The translations under genes were made by a program, and so were the position numbers. Below are positions 13,673 through 27,762 of a stretch of 64,000 nucleotides of DNA, one piece after another. The DNA comes from Macrocybe gigantea. Its lineage: Eukaryota > Basidiomycota > Agaricomycetes > Agaricales > Callistosporiaceae. Position 1 is the stretch's first letter. Each line of letters opens with the position of its first letter. The DNA is taken from NCBI GenBank assembly GCA_011319805.1, contig SJRY01000080.1, forward strand, positions 434,001-498,000. Reading direction: 5' to 3'. The notes under the pieces are model-generated. The model saw only the letters and a list, made by a program, of their open reading frames with translations. It made no database searches and was not told where the DNA came from.

Positions 13673-16009
13673 TTACATAGTGTCCATGGCATCAGGGCTG
13701 TGTGCAAGTGTGGATGTAGTGGGCCGAAAATCGCATTTCCTCAGTGACTGAGCAATGTACGACATGGTTGGCCGCGAATCGGCTTCCGGTCGCCAACACT
13801 GCCGCAACAGCGACCAGAGCCTATCGTTCAACCAGCGGGACACCTCTGGCTTGTCTGGTCTGGCGGGCATCTGCTTATGCACCACTATGTCGACTATGAC
13901 AGCCGCGTCACGCTTGCGATGCGCAAAAGGTTTTTCTCCCGTAAGGAGCTCTAGAATCGCCATCCCAAACGAGTAGACATCGGATTCTTTGGTGGGAGAT
14001 GATATGGCGCCATTGATAAGCTCTGGGGCGAGCCACCGGGCGCTTCCCGAAGTTGTCAGTGTTGCCGACGCACTCTTTTCCGTCACTTCTTCAATGATTT
14101 TGGACATCCCGAAATCGCATATACACGATTCGCCCTGATGACGGATTCATAGGCTCGCGAGTAGAAAGTATCGTAAAGAAATCTCACAGATGCCGAGACC
14201 AATATGTTCGTCTATGGGACAGAGTCAATCAGGTGCAAAAAAGTAAATCAATCGAGGTTGCCTACACATCGCACTATGAGCAAACCAAAGAAGTCGGTGA
14301 GAAGCACGTTCTGGAACAGTTAGACTCGCACCATTGCCGTGTACTATGTTACGGGAATGAAGATACTCAAGCCCTGATGCTGCGCCAACCAACTAATATC
14401 CATCAACGAATCTTCATCAGCACTAAATCTCTGTTCAGGCTTACTAAATGGATTTTGGATGCTCCAGGATGATGCTTAGTGTAGCTAAAAACAAAACCAA
14501 GATCAGTTTTACGCAGACATGCAGCTAAATGGCCATACGCTTACTCGAGGACGTTTCCATTTTCTTGCCAAGGTGATACCTGTCACCCATCAGCTTCATA
14601 GGTGCACACAAACATTGCCAGGCGAACCATTTGTATATTCTGACCCAGGTTAGTAGCAATGCCGTAAAAAGGCAGAATATTAGGATGATCCAATTGGGCC
14701 CATACTTCGATTTCATGCTGAAAACGCTGAAATAGCAAATTAAAGCGAACTTCAAAAGAGAACGGTGACTTGGATTACTTTTTTTGCTATGGGATCGGTC
14801 GACTTTATATTGCGAAGTGCCTTCAGTGCCACCTGTCATGTACGAAGACCTTAAGCGGACGCTGAGTGTGAGCGGGACTTCACTACCTTTCGGCCACCAA
14901 GCCATGTTCCAAGCCAAACGTCACTGTATACTCCTCCTGCGATAGCTAGTTCGCCAGATCTACGAATTTCCCCGTCCAGAATTTTTATGCTAGCGGGATA
15001 TTGGTTTGACGATGTAGGTCCATCAATCTTTCCTCAACTTGAAGGTAGCGAGGTAAATCCATGGCCGATGGGCTGCCTTGGCGATCTGAAGCGAGATTCT
15101 CTTCACGGGCGCGTCGCAGCTCCTGATTGAGGTACATTGATATACTGTCCTAGAAGAAGGATGTGACATACCAGTTGGCCAGTTCTCATGAGTTGTTGAG
15201 CAATTGGCGCCCCAGCCCTTGTCATTTCTACGACGTCCTGCATATCCTGCTGATTGTTCAAAATCCGCTGAAGCAAATCGAGCACCTCCACATGTTGTTC
15301 TGCTAAGTTCTCTCTTGCCCTGATCTGTTCCTGGTACAAGATCGCATCGCCGCTTGGGTTGAGAGATTCACTGGCAGGAAAAGGCACATGTCGGGTATAA
15401 CTCACTGGACCTAAAAAAAGGTGGGATAAGGGGTACTCCTATCACCTTTAGAGCATCCGCTTACATTGAATGCCTGCATCGCAGTATTGATCTGCGTTTC
15501 ACACATTTCGAGCCCATCCGCAATTTCTGTGCTTCTGACTAATTGAAGGATCTTTCAATGCATCTCTAAGTAAAGCCTCAATTGACGTACAGAAGAGCTG
15601 GAGACGGTTCAACCTAGCCCACTCCGCTACCCTCCTCTTGACCGCCTCAAGAATGCTTAAGAACATCAGTATGCCGCTGATCCAACGGACGATAAAGACT
15701 TGCTTAATGGCTTCATCAGCTCGAGCCTGTAGTTCTGATCCGGCAAGGTTCAAGCTATTCTCATTGAATGCAATGAGTAAATGGCTGCATTTGGCAGATA
15801 TGCGTTGAGCCTTGCGCTGCGGCGTGCAGGGGTGAAAAAAAGCAAGGCACAGTACAGCGATGCGCAAGGACACATACCTTATGAATGCGAATCTCATTGC
15901 AGACGGCGACAATGTCTTGAAGAATGATGGCGGCCATTCCGGCCCCCGGAACTCCAACCGAACCAGTGATTTCGACAGCCCGCAAAATTGTGCGTATGCC
16001 ACTCTGCAT
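13673..16009 (-). CDS. Helical-domain (MLKL-NTD-like) TKL kinase, catalytic loop degenerate or unresolved
   Basis: Many-exon gene with an all-helical N-terminal half (GVPGAGMAAIILQDIVAVCN, then KAQRISAKCSHLLIAF and STEIADGLEMCETQINTAMQ), a linker (ELRRAREENLASDRQGSP) and a TKL-type kinase. Kinase parts are AGGVYSDVWLGTW, VALKALR, EVWAQLDHPNILPFYGI, SGLEYLHSRNIVHGN, TNILVSASGESCICDFG, GSARWLAPE and SFGMAILELLTGEKPF. The catalytic Asp of HxD is replaced by Asn (HGN, 14333-14341), and I cannot place the following L-K-G residues in any exon. Lysine (14821-14823) and DFG (14108-14116) are kept. Two further joins need one extra base (14995-14997 and 15410-15411). The N-terminus may extend upstream of 16009. 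It could be a pseudokinase, a pseudogene or an intact gene with sequence errors. Confidence 0.7.
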
Positions 16010-16184
16010 TGCGGGAGGAGATTCGTTTCCGTATAAGCGATGGGTGCTCGTATCCAGCTAGATCGGTGTTGCCGACGATGCTGTGAATAAGCGCCAGACT
16101 TGATGCCATTTGTACGAGAGGCGTGGCTACCTGCCAATTGTGGGGGCTCTCCTGGATTACTCAGCAAGTCATCTTGTCTCGACA

Positions 16185-17541
16185 ATGTCGTCTCGCAAAC
16201 GCCGTCGCTCTTTGGCTTTCCCGATAGAAGCAGAGATAGTCACTGTTGAAGACTCCAATGAACCTGACGAAGCGGCACGAGTAGAAAAAGACCAGAGCGT
16301 ATGGGACAGCTTTAGAGAGGAGCATTACGAAGGTACGTTCTGGACTCATACCACCAAGTCATCCGCTCTCATCGGTTGTCAAGTTGTGGAACAGATGCCA
16401 TTAACACTGCACAGACAGTATGCTCTACTCCGTGAACTCGACCAGCAAGCTCAACGTGAGAGTTCATCGTTGTCGGCCGTCGCTTTTTCCTCATAACGTT
16501 GTCTTGTCATGCAGAATATACGGTGGACTTGCTTGCACGGTTAAAAGAATATACTGAGAAACGTGTGGAACTGTCTTTGAGACCCCGTGAAGATAAGTTG
16601 AAGACGTTGAAAGCGGACGCAAATCTTTCCTATCCTGTCAATGCGAGATATCCGGCGATGTCACCCCATCCCTCCAATAGCATGGCCGACCGCGAGGAAG
16701 CAACTTCATCATCTCCAGTACATCCTTCTGTGTCTCAAACCTCGTTGTCGAAATTTCAACTATTCACCACTCGTCACCTGCTGTCCCATATTGCGTTTCT
16801 ATCAGACGAGTTGGTTCGCACTTCTCAGGACAAAGCTAGCCTTGCCCTGGCTGCTCATGACACAGTGCGCACCGCTTCTTTTCAAGATTTGATCTCTCTG
16901 ACGCGGCTATAGGTTGATCGGCATCTGAGAATACTTGATCAGGCTATAAAGGACGAAGAGACGTCCTTAATACATGGCTTGCGACCTGGCCATCTGGCCC
17001 AGGATTCCTTGTCGGATCTGACTGTCACTCGATGGGCCAAACCTACTCGTGTCTCTCTAAGTCCGGTCGATGAGGACCCAATGAGAGTTCTCAAATTGGA
17101 CGAGGAAGAAATGACATCAAAACATGCAATTGCAGCTGCGCCCTCACGTACAAAACACAAACAAGGGAAACTTCAAGGACAAGGCAGATCCAAGATTGCC
17201 GGGGAACCCGTTGGTCGTGGGACTACAGCTCTAACGATTACCTTACCCGCGGCGGCCTTGACGGATGCATCTGAGGAGAAATATTGTTACTGTAATGGAA
17301 CAGGACATGGAACTGTGGGTCCCATTCCTCAGAGTTTGCTCATACGGTGACGACATGTCAAACAGATGATAGGCTGTGATAACCCTAAGTGCGAGCGTGA
17401 ATGGGTAAGTCCTGCAGCTCTGATATGATTTCCAAGTAGTCATGCTCTGTCCAGTTTCATCTACCTTGCTTGAATTATTCAGAACCACCGGAAGGAAGCT
17501 GGTATTGTCCGGAATGCAGGAAGAAGCGGAAAAGAAGGTAA
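16185..17541 (+). CDS. ING-family PHD-finger protein (histone acetyltransferase/deacetylase subunit)
   Basis: Nuclear chromatin reader. The N-terminal ING helices (LTLHRQYALLRELDQQAQ, then YTVDLLARLKEYTEK and HLRILDQAIKDEETSL) are followed by a Ser/Lys-rich linker. The C-terminal PHD finger reads KYCYCNGTGHG, MIGCDNPKCEREWFHLPC and WYCPEC, giving the complete C4-H-C3 ligand set. A tryptophan lies before the zinc-binding His, as expected for H3K4me3 binding. It ends RKKRKRR, a basic tail that in ING proteins can bind phosphoinositides. The start is the ATG at 16185 (MSSRKRRRSLAF); five introns are needed. Family members work in NuA4- or Rpd3-type complexes. Its stop lies 68 bp from the NUF2 stop on the other strand. 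Confidence 0.92.
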
Positions 17542-17609
17542 TATACAGTATAATTTATTTAATACGATTACGGCTCCAAGCCACATTGCGACAAGACCAA
17601 ATCTGCATC

Positions 17610-19357
17610 TCACTCAGAAGTAACTCTCATATTAAGCTTGTTGGCCAATGTCTCCATGTACACATCTGCCAGCGTGAAGTTCAGATAAAGGACAAGATGA
17701 TCATTGCTTTTGAGGTTACCTGTCTCATGACGTAGCTTCCAATATTCTACTAACAGAGCATTTAGCTCTGTTTCGCTTTTTTTGATGTGTTCTGCCATCT
17801 AGCGACAGTGAGTTGATGCTCGATGAGAAAGACAGCTTAGATCTACCTTTTTTTCTACTTCGTTGGCTTCCGCACGCAACTCTTCTACCTGCTTATCGTT
17901 ATCTCGACGTTCAATGGCCATTTGGTCATATTCGCGTTGGAGGCGCTCGATCGTACGTTGGTTGGCTAGTTTCTTATCCTCTGCGTGCCTTTGTGCTCTT
18001 TCGAGTTTCTCGTATGCATTCGACAGTTGCTTTTCCGCACGCTATACCGAAGAAGTTCTTCATGAACGATGCAGATTCAAATTATATAACGAAAGCGGGA
18101 TTGCACCTCCCGACGAAGCCGCAGCTCACTCCTTTCGATATTCTTATCGTCTAGGTGGTCGCGCAAGTCTGCAAGCTCTTTCTGTGAGGCCTGAAGCGAT
18201 AGAACTTCTTTTTCGATTGTCTGTAGCTGCTCAACACAGCTGCGAACATCCTACTTGCACTAAGGGTGAGGAATTGGCTATATGAGTGGGAGACATGACT
18301 CGCCTTCTCAATGTTCAGTAGAGCGTTAATCTTGGCTTGAAGATCTCGGGCTTTCGCTTCATGCATCGCCACCGTCTTCTTGTCCTCCATGGCTGCCGAG
18401 CTCATGACAGAAATAGTACGCTTGATACGTTCAGGAGATTGCACAATTCTTCCCCGCGTCCTTGCAATATTCTCCGACACCCCTGAGATTTCGGCATTGA
18501 GGGCTTCCTGGGGTCGGTCAATGTGTGCTTATTCAGGATATATTCCGACAAAACCTTTCGTTTTATGAGCCCGTTCTTCTCAGCCTTGAGTTTCTCCACC
18601 TCTTGCACTGCTGCAGTTTGAAATTCCTTTGTCGCGATCATCTTGGCTCGAAGGGCATTGTTTGCGTTTCGGAGCTGTTCACATTTCGGTTCGTCTTCTG
18701 CAACCTTGGCCCTGCATTATATAAGCGGAGAACTCTCAGGTAAAAGTTGTACGTACTTGACGGCTTCAATTTCTCGCTCGATTTGGGCCAATTGTTCAAT
18801 GACGTGGTCTCTTTCAATGATGACGGACTCAGACTTCTCCCGCAAATCCTTGACTATAGCGTTACAGTATTGTTCGGTGAATTTGACAAAATTGATAAAA
18901 GCTGAGAGGAGGATCAACGTGCGTTCTCTCTCGGGGTTAAAGATGTCCTTTGCGTTGAAATCGTCTACTCGGGCAGCCTTAGCAAATCGAATCCTTTATG
19001 AAGATAAGCCAAGGGCTGTTTGTAGGACAGGAAAGGACATACAGGTGATAGACTAGGAGATTGCTTGTTAGTGCCGTGGAATAGAGATCCTACGCGCAAT
19101 AGGTCGACCTTGGACTGGAAATAATCAGTAGCACGTACTTTATCTTCAACAGTGGATGCAGATAACACGGTTTGTACGGGATCGCGAAGAATCTCATGAC
19201 CAATATCTGTCACTTGCTGGAGGCAAGCGCAGTAAACACCCTCAACAAAGTCCGGATATGGTCGAACAAGCTGCTCATGGCTAACTGATAAGCCCCATCC
19301 TGAGAGGGCGTTGATGATATCTGGGATAGACATCTGAGGGAATATGCCCTTCGCCAT
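17610..19357 (-). CDS. NUF2: Kinetochore protein Nuf2 (Ndc80 complex)
   Basis: Subunit of the Ndc80 complex that binds spindle microtubules. The start at 19357 reads MAKGIFPQMSIPDIINALSG. The calponin-homology-like domain contains PYPDFVEGVYCACLQQV, and splicing then gives DLYSTALTSNLLVYHL and RFAKAARVDDFNAKDIF, the family's most conserved segment. The rest is continuous coiled coil (for example KAEKNGLIKRK and EKQLSNAYEKLERAQRH), ending at the stop at 17610. At least seven short introns are needed. The gene is divergent from the RecQ helicase, with 128 bp between start codons. Confidence 0.94.
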
Positions 19358-19485
19358 CGTTGCGAATGTGGGACTGGGAGATGAGAGTTGATGAGGGAGA
19401 GCGCGACGGTCATGTGATTGACGCGACATGTCACCATCGACGTGGATGTCACAGCCGCTTCAGACCTTTGCTCCCTTCCGCGACA
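19358..19485. promoter_or_regulatory. Divergent promoter NUF2 / RecQ helicase
   Basis: A 128-bp gap between divergent start codons. It contains GGTCATGTGAT at 19408-19418, identical over 11 bp to the sequence in the VMA1/RPT1 promoter, and a second E-box-like ACATGT at about 19426. Both genes act in chromosome maintenance, so shared cell-cycle control is possible, but that is inference. Confidence 0.5.
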
Positions 19486-22400
19486 ATGCAGACGCCCAAG
19501 AACAACTTCACAGACATTTTGCGTCGCCAAGGCTCCAGTGATATGGTCTCCTCTGGTAAAAGGGTAAACTCACAAGCATCTTATAAGGTCTTTGCCTGAC
19601 ATGATCTTCGTTCAGCCGTCTAAATTCAAGCCGGCTATACCAAAGCCTCCTCTCGTTCCTGCCTGTAAGCAAACAAATTGCTTGTCACAGGGCCTTTTTA
19701 TTATTATTAATGCATTATTCACCGTTTAAGCTGGCTCCACTCCCCTCCATTCTTTCTCTACACCTGGTTTCGGAAAATCAACAACAAATCGCATAAACTC
19801 AAGTAAACCTTCAGATGACCAGGATGTCGTCATTATATCTAGCGATTCGCCTTCTTCAACACCTTGCAGAAGTGTTAAGCGCACATCTTCAGACCCTTCA
19901 CCTCAACTCTCTAAACGTGCCAGAAAGGATCATGCTGCGAATAAGGAAAATAGTTTCATCTCCCCCCTCAGTAAAGGAAAAGAAAAAGTCAGACTCCTCG
20001 ACGACTCCATACCACCTGTTGGCTTTGCAAGGGAAGACGACACAACGTGGGACAGTTTTACTTTGGATCCCGAACGGCATCCGCGGAAACGACTCGGTAG
20101 AGATTATCCCTTGGAACTAGTATCCAATGCGCAAGAGCATCCATCCGAATTTGACGAGGACTTGGATCTGATGAATGTATGGTAGATGTTCATTTCCACG
20201 GAATCGGCTAATTACATTGCGCTAGGTCGAGACTGATGGGCTGAAAGACATGCTGTTGAACAATCTCGAGATCTCGCAATGGATTGCAGACAAAGAGATC
20301 GGCCATCGAAGGACACCTTCGAGTGGGTTAGACCTGGTTCTACTTGATCGACTAAGGTTGGATGGCGTTTGCATCGTGTATGGCCGCCCTTTGATTTGAG
20401 GTTACTTGTAGGACAATTTTGAACAGCCGCGTCCAGTCTATCAAACGGGTTGTTGCCGCACGACAAGGCAGCACCTCTCGTACAGAAGCCCATACCCTGC
20501 GATCCCCTCAGAAATCGGGCTGGTCATCGACCCTCGCTCCTGTTCGCACTGAAGCCACGCCCGGCATTTCAGCTTCTCCAACCTCTGATACTCAATCAAG
20601 TTCAACTGATGTCATTCCGGTTTTCCCCCACATGGAGGTTGGTAACGACGGGTCGCAGAACACAGCACATGATGAAGTGGAGTACTGGGCTTCAGTTGAG
20701 GATCTTACTGTCTGTGACGAAACGGTGCGGACTGGACTCGCCGTTAGGAGTAGCGGTGCATGCGGTCAACTCAGATCCACCTCCAACGTACACCTTGACC
20801 ATCCATGCTACTCGGAAGTGTTCAAAAAACTTCGGGATGTATTTGGCTTGGAAGAGTTTCGCAAGAATCAACTTCAGGCTATACTGGCTGCTCTATCTGG
20901 TCGGGACGTCTTCGTTCTCATGCCCACTGGTGGTGGGAAGAGTCTATGCTACCAACTACCTGCTGTCTGCGCTGGTGGAAAGACGAAAGGCGTCACCGTT
21001 GTTGTTTCCCCCTTGCTTGCTTTGATGAAGGATCAAGTGCAGGGACTTCTTGCGCGTAGGATCAGTGTCTTCCTTTGGAATTCGGAAACGTCCTGGGAGG
21101 AAGCGAAACACTGTATGCGCACAGAACCCAAGCCTAATTTGCTGTATATCACACCCGAAAAGCTGAAAGAGAGCAAAGCTGCACACACCATTCTTGGTGA
21201 ATTATACAGGAACAAAGAACTGGCGAGATTCGTCATTGACGAGGCTCATTGTATATCGACATGGGGACAGGACTTTCGAGAAGCGGTAAGTAACGCACTC
21301 AAGATAACTTTTGCATTCCATCTTTGTCTTATTTCTGTCTCAGTACAGAGAATTGGGCTCTCTGCGTGAACAATATCCAAACGTTCCCATTATGGCATTA
21401 ACAGCAACGGCTCGTACAGTAACAATAAATGATATCAAGGAGCGTCTTCGCCTACGAGACTGTGCATTCTTTACGCAATCCTTCGATCGGCCGAATCTCC
21501 GCTACGTTATTGAGGATAAGAAACAGAAGAAGTGGCTGGAGTCAATGCTGAACTTTATCAGAACAAGACACCCTGAAAAATCTGGCGTTATCTACTGCTT
21601 GGGAAGGGAAAAATGCGAGCAGATTGCAATTATGCTTCAGAACAATGGTTTGAAGGCAAAGTATTTTCACGCGAAAATGCCCCAGGTTGAAAAGGATCAT
21701 ATTCTCGAAGAATGGAGGAATGATCAAGTACATATCATCGTTGCCACGGTATGGTATGTTTCAATGACATCTGGGTGGGGAACCTGAACTTGACATGCAG
21801 ATTGCTTTTGGCATGGGTATCGACAAACCTGATGGTAACTCCGTCTTGTCAGGTCCCTTGCATCATGTTGACAGTTTAATCTGCTCTCAGTACGGTTTGT
21901 TATACATTTCAACCTGCCAAAATCTCTTGATGGGTAGGTTTTCAATAAATCATAAGCAAATGATGACTAAAATGGACTTTCAATAAGCTATTACCAAGAA
22001 ACCGGTCGTGCAGGAAGGGACGGCAAACCTGCGGACTGTATCCTCTGTAAGAGATCTTATTCTACTTGTGCAGCAAATGTCAGCTCAGGCTATACATCCA
22101 GATTTCCACTATAAGGACTTTCTGCTGATTCGAAACATGATTGAAAGACCCGACAGGGAAAACGGTAACATAGCACCAAATCCCGAAGTCGTTGATCGGC
22201 AAATAGCGGCCGCGCGACTCGTCGTGAACTACTGCACCAACATATCGGAATGCAGGCGATTTCAACTGCTTCATTATTTTGACCAGAAATTTGAAGAAGG
22301 AAATTGCCGCGGTCGTTGTGATAACTGCACCTACGACGGACCATTGGAAACACGTAATGTTACACGAGAAGCCAAGGCCGCCACAGAGCTTGTATCGCAC

Positions 22401-23553
22401 TTCCAGACCAAACGTGAATCCATCACGCTCGCTCAATGTCGAGACGTCCTTCGTGGGGCCAACAATGCCCAAATTCGAAACAAACAGCACGACAAACTGG
22501 CATTTTACAGTTCTGCTAAAGATATGCCGTTGGAACTCCTCGATCAACTCTTGCGCAGGTTGTGTTTTACAGAGGTGTTAAAAGAAACTTCAGTAATGCA
22601 GCAAAGTGGATGGCATATTGATACCGTCGTGGTACATCTTTTTTTCTTCATTCACTCAAGTCCCCAGAGGTCTGCTCAACACTCAGAACTCTAGCTCGGG
22701 CCAGAAGCGAGTGCGTTCCTGAAGAGCAAAGCCGACATGATTCTCCAGTGGCGACCGAAGACCGGCAAGTCAACAAACAGGATAAAAGACACTCAATCTT
22801 CTCGATCCCACAAAACGACCAAGAAGCGTAGTGATCTAGCAGATGACCCTATCGAAAGCGACACTTGCGATGGAGCAGTAAAACCTGCTGCGCACGTTCC
22901 TAGAGTTGTTCAAGTCAGAACTACGAATAGTCGGACACTCTGCCAAGACAGTGTAGGCGATCGAAGCAGGCAGGCGAAGAAAGATGCCGGACACAATGCT
23001 GTTGATCCTGCCAGTAATTTGTATCAAAATATGTGTGCTCTTCGACAACAGGTGAGTGTTTCTGGCTTTTTCAAGACTTGTGTTTTAATGGTTCCTCTTC
23101 AGGTGGCACGAAACGTAGGGCATGACAGAGAATCCGACGTACTTGATGACGTGGTGTTAGAATATTTGAGTGCCACTTGTCCGCAAGGTAATGGCTAGGT
23201 GGATCATCCATCCATCATAGTCAGGGCTTAAATCCCTTGCTGCAGATTACAATGCCTTCAAGCAAGATATGAAAATGGCACTTGAAGGCAGTATGGAATC
23301 GGGGGAAGTGGATAAATATGTGGAGGCGAAATTTCAGGCATATGGGCAGCGATTTCTGGCGCTTTGTATCGAACACAATCTTAGAACAAGGTTCGTCTCC
23401 CCACGGTTGTCTCGCCGTAAGAAAGCTCACTGGGTATCGCACAGCTCAGCATCATCATCCACCAGCACCAGCCAACTTTACACCCAATTTGCACACCACA
23501 ATGCGGTGCCTTCTGGTTCCACAGTTCGCAAGTCAAAATTCAAACCTCATTGA
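19486..23553 (+). CDS. RecQ-family ATP-dependent DNA helicase (BLM/Sgs1-like)
   Basis: 3'-5' DNA helicase of recombination and replication-fork repair. After a disordered, Ser/Pro-rich N-terminus (about 400 residues) come the helicase motifs: FRKNQLQAILAAL, MPTGGGKSLCYQLPA, FVIDEAHCISTWGQDFREA, ALTATA, SGVIYCLGREKCE and ETGRAGRDGKPADC. The zinc-binding subdomain (ECRRFQLLHYFDQKF, then CRGRCDNC) is followed by an RQC winged helix and a C-terminal segment (LYQNMCALRQQVARNVG) that resembles HRDC. The start is the ATG at 19486 (MQTPKNNFTDILRRQGSSD). About 12 short introns are needed. The helicase core is continuous after splicing; an apparent break at 22040-22095 resolves as a 55-nt intron. It converges on the GT8 gene. 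Confidence 0.94.
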
Positions 23554-23650
23554 TGAGTACTCGCACGATAAAAGAGAATAAGGGATAAGCACGATCTATT
23601 TATTGTATATTGAGTATATATAATCTGTATATCCAGCACACAAATCTAGT

Positions 23651-25198
23651 TTATGAAGAGTTCGCGAAAAGCTCATCAGCGAATTTCACATTCGCCACAG
23701 TTATCATTTCCAACGAGGTGGGGCTGCTGGGGTCCTTATTCTGATTGAGCCAGATCCACTTATATCCATTGTGATAGGTGACTGCTGCTCCCCATCGAAC
23801 GGTCAGACTGTTCGTGGCGTCCGACCATCCCGTCCATTCCGTGTATGTAGGTGTCCCATGTAGGCAGTTGCTAAATAAATCAGGCTAAGCCAAAAGTGGG
23901 ATTTAGCGCATGCAGCCTGCTCACAAGTGTAACAACTTTGGCAAGACGACTGTTCCCTGATAGTAGACTAAATCGAAATGGATGAACATGGATTGGACAA
24001 TTAACATTACCTCTTGAGGTGTATCCTTAATGTGTATCTGGCGAGAAAGTTCTTCATCTTGGGTGATGAAATCGTCTCCCAAGCCCGTTAGATATGTGTC
24101 CAAAAGGCAACTTGTTACCTCGAAGTCATAGCTCAAAGGTTCGAAGATGTCTGGACGGTAATCGACAATAGCCCACCAATACCCCTGGTCGCCAAGACGG
24201 ACGTTATCATAGCGTCCGTGGCCGTCTTTACCTGGCAAACCGTATTTGGCTCTGAATGCGGGGGGCGACATGGCTGGCGGATGCCCCCCCGCTTGGTCGT
24301 GCGAGTAATGAATAGAATCCATCATACGCAAGAAGCGGAGCTTTTCAAGGTTCAACAGCATGACACAAGAACAGATTCGAGATGCATAATTCCATTCCGG
24401 TGTGTCTTGGTCGGGATGGCTTGCCATGACGATGGCTGTCGCGGGTTTGAGTTGGCCAAACACGTTCCATAGCAAGGCAGGATCAGCGATGAAGAGCGCA
24501 TCTGTATCTACGTAAATGCCCTTCTTCACTGACTCCGGAACGATTTCATGAATAAAAAGTTTCATGAGACCCGCTGTATGCGATTTGAGTAGCTGAAATC
24601 AGAAGTGACAACTGACATTTTAAAAGGTGAAAACGAACGAAGTCCAGCGGAATGATCTGTCTGTATCGATCCTTCCCTTTCAACGCGGTCCAGCATGCTT
24701 TGCCAGGATGGTTTATAGAAATAAACACGAACATTCCGAGGAGGGCGCGTCACGAGGGCGAGACGAGATCGTAGAAATTGTTCGGCGTCATCGTCACATA
24801 TGATATGGATGTCGGAGGGACGAGTATTGTAGAGAAGGATGGACTAATTCAGTTGGGGATCGCCTTAGTCTCCGATCACGAGCACAGCAAAAACGGGCAC
24901 GTACTTTTATGAGGAGCGCACCCTCCACTGCAGACGACGTCGACCAGACTACCAAGACGAAAACGACGGACTCTGGTTCCACAGATTGATTATTGACGAG
25001 CGCTGTGGCAGTCGCTGTAGTACTGAGAGGTGCGGCGACGGGCGGTGTTGAGGTTGGGGTTAGAGGCTGGTTGTTGGGGCCAGAGAAGAGCTCTCTGAAC
25101 AACAGCAGAGTGGAAATGGTCAAGGCAATTAAACCCAGAGCTACATGTTTCCGTCTCCTGGGAAGTAGGAAACGAGGATCCCTCGAGTCTGGATTCAT
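23651..25198 (-). CDS. Type II membrane glycosyltransferase, GT8-like
   Basis: Golgi/ER glycosyltransferase. A short basic cytosolic tail (MNPDSRDPRFLLPRRRKH) precedes one membrane anchor (VALGLIALTISTLLLF) and a Ser/Thr/Pro stem. The catalytic domain starts VVFVLVVWSTSSAVEGALL and contains HIICDDDAEQFL, HSAGLPGLMKLFIHE and the DxD motif in IYVDTDALFIADPALLW, which binds the metal and nucleotide sugar. It resembles LARGE/xylosyltransferase-type GT8 enzymes; donor and acceptor sugars cannot be read from sequence. The last exon reads NCLHGTPTYTEWTGWSD and ends FADELFANSS. The 5' leader contains a 19-base poly(A) on the plus strand at 25217-25235. Confidence 0.85.
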
Positions 25199-25216
25199 GG
25201 CCAGATTTTAAAAATG

Positions 25217-25235
25217 AAAAAAAAAAAAAAAAAAA
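25217..25235. repeat. A19 homopolymer tract
   Basis: Nineteen consecutive A on the plus strand (poly-T in the sense of the GT8 gene), in the 124-bp gap between the GT8 start and the DDX41 stop. Confidence 0.9.
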
Positions 25236-25322
25236 TATGCGGGCGCTCTCCAGGGAGGTGGTGTGTTTATAGATTATTGGGTGCTGTACAATACAATCTC
25301 CTTTAATTGGAGCGAATTCCAA

Positions 25323-27679
<2,357 letters not shown>

Positions 27680-27762
27680 GTTAGGGTGGGATGCTTACGT
27701 GAGCAGCGGGATATTGAAATAGGCCAGAGATACGATAACCGGACGATCACCAACTCTCGACA

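Noticed and set aside
22036..22095. Apparent break in the RecQ helicase after DCIL
   Set aside because: A 55-nt GT-AG intron joins it in frame to YFHYKDFLLIRNMIERP.
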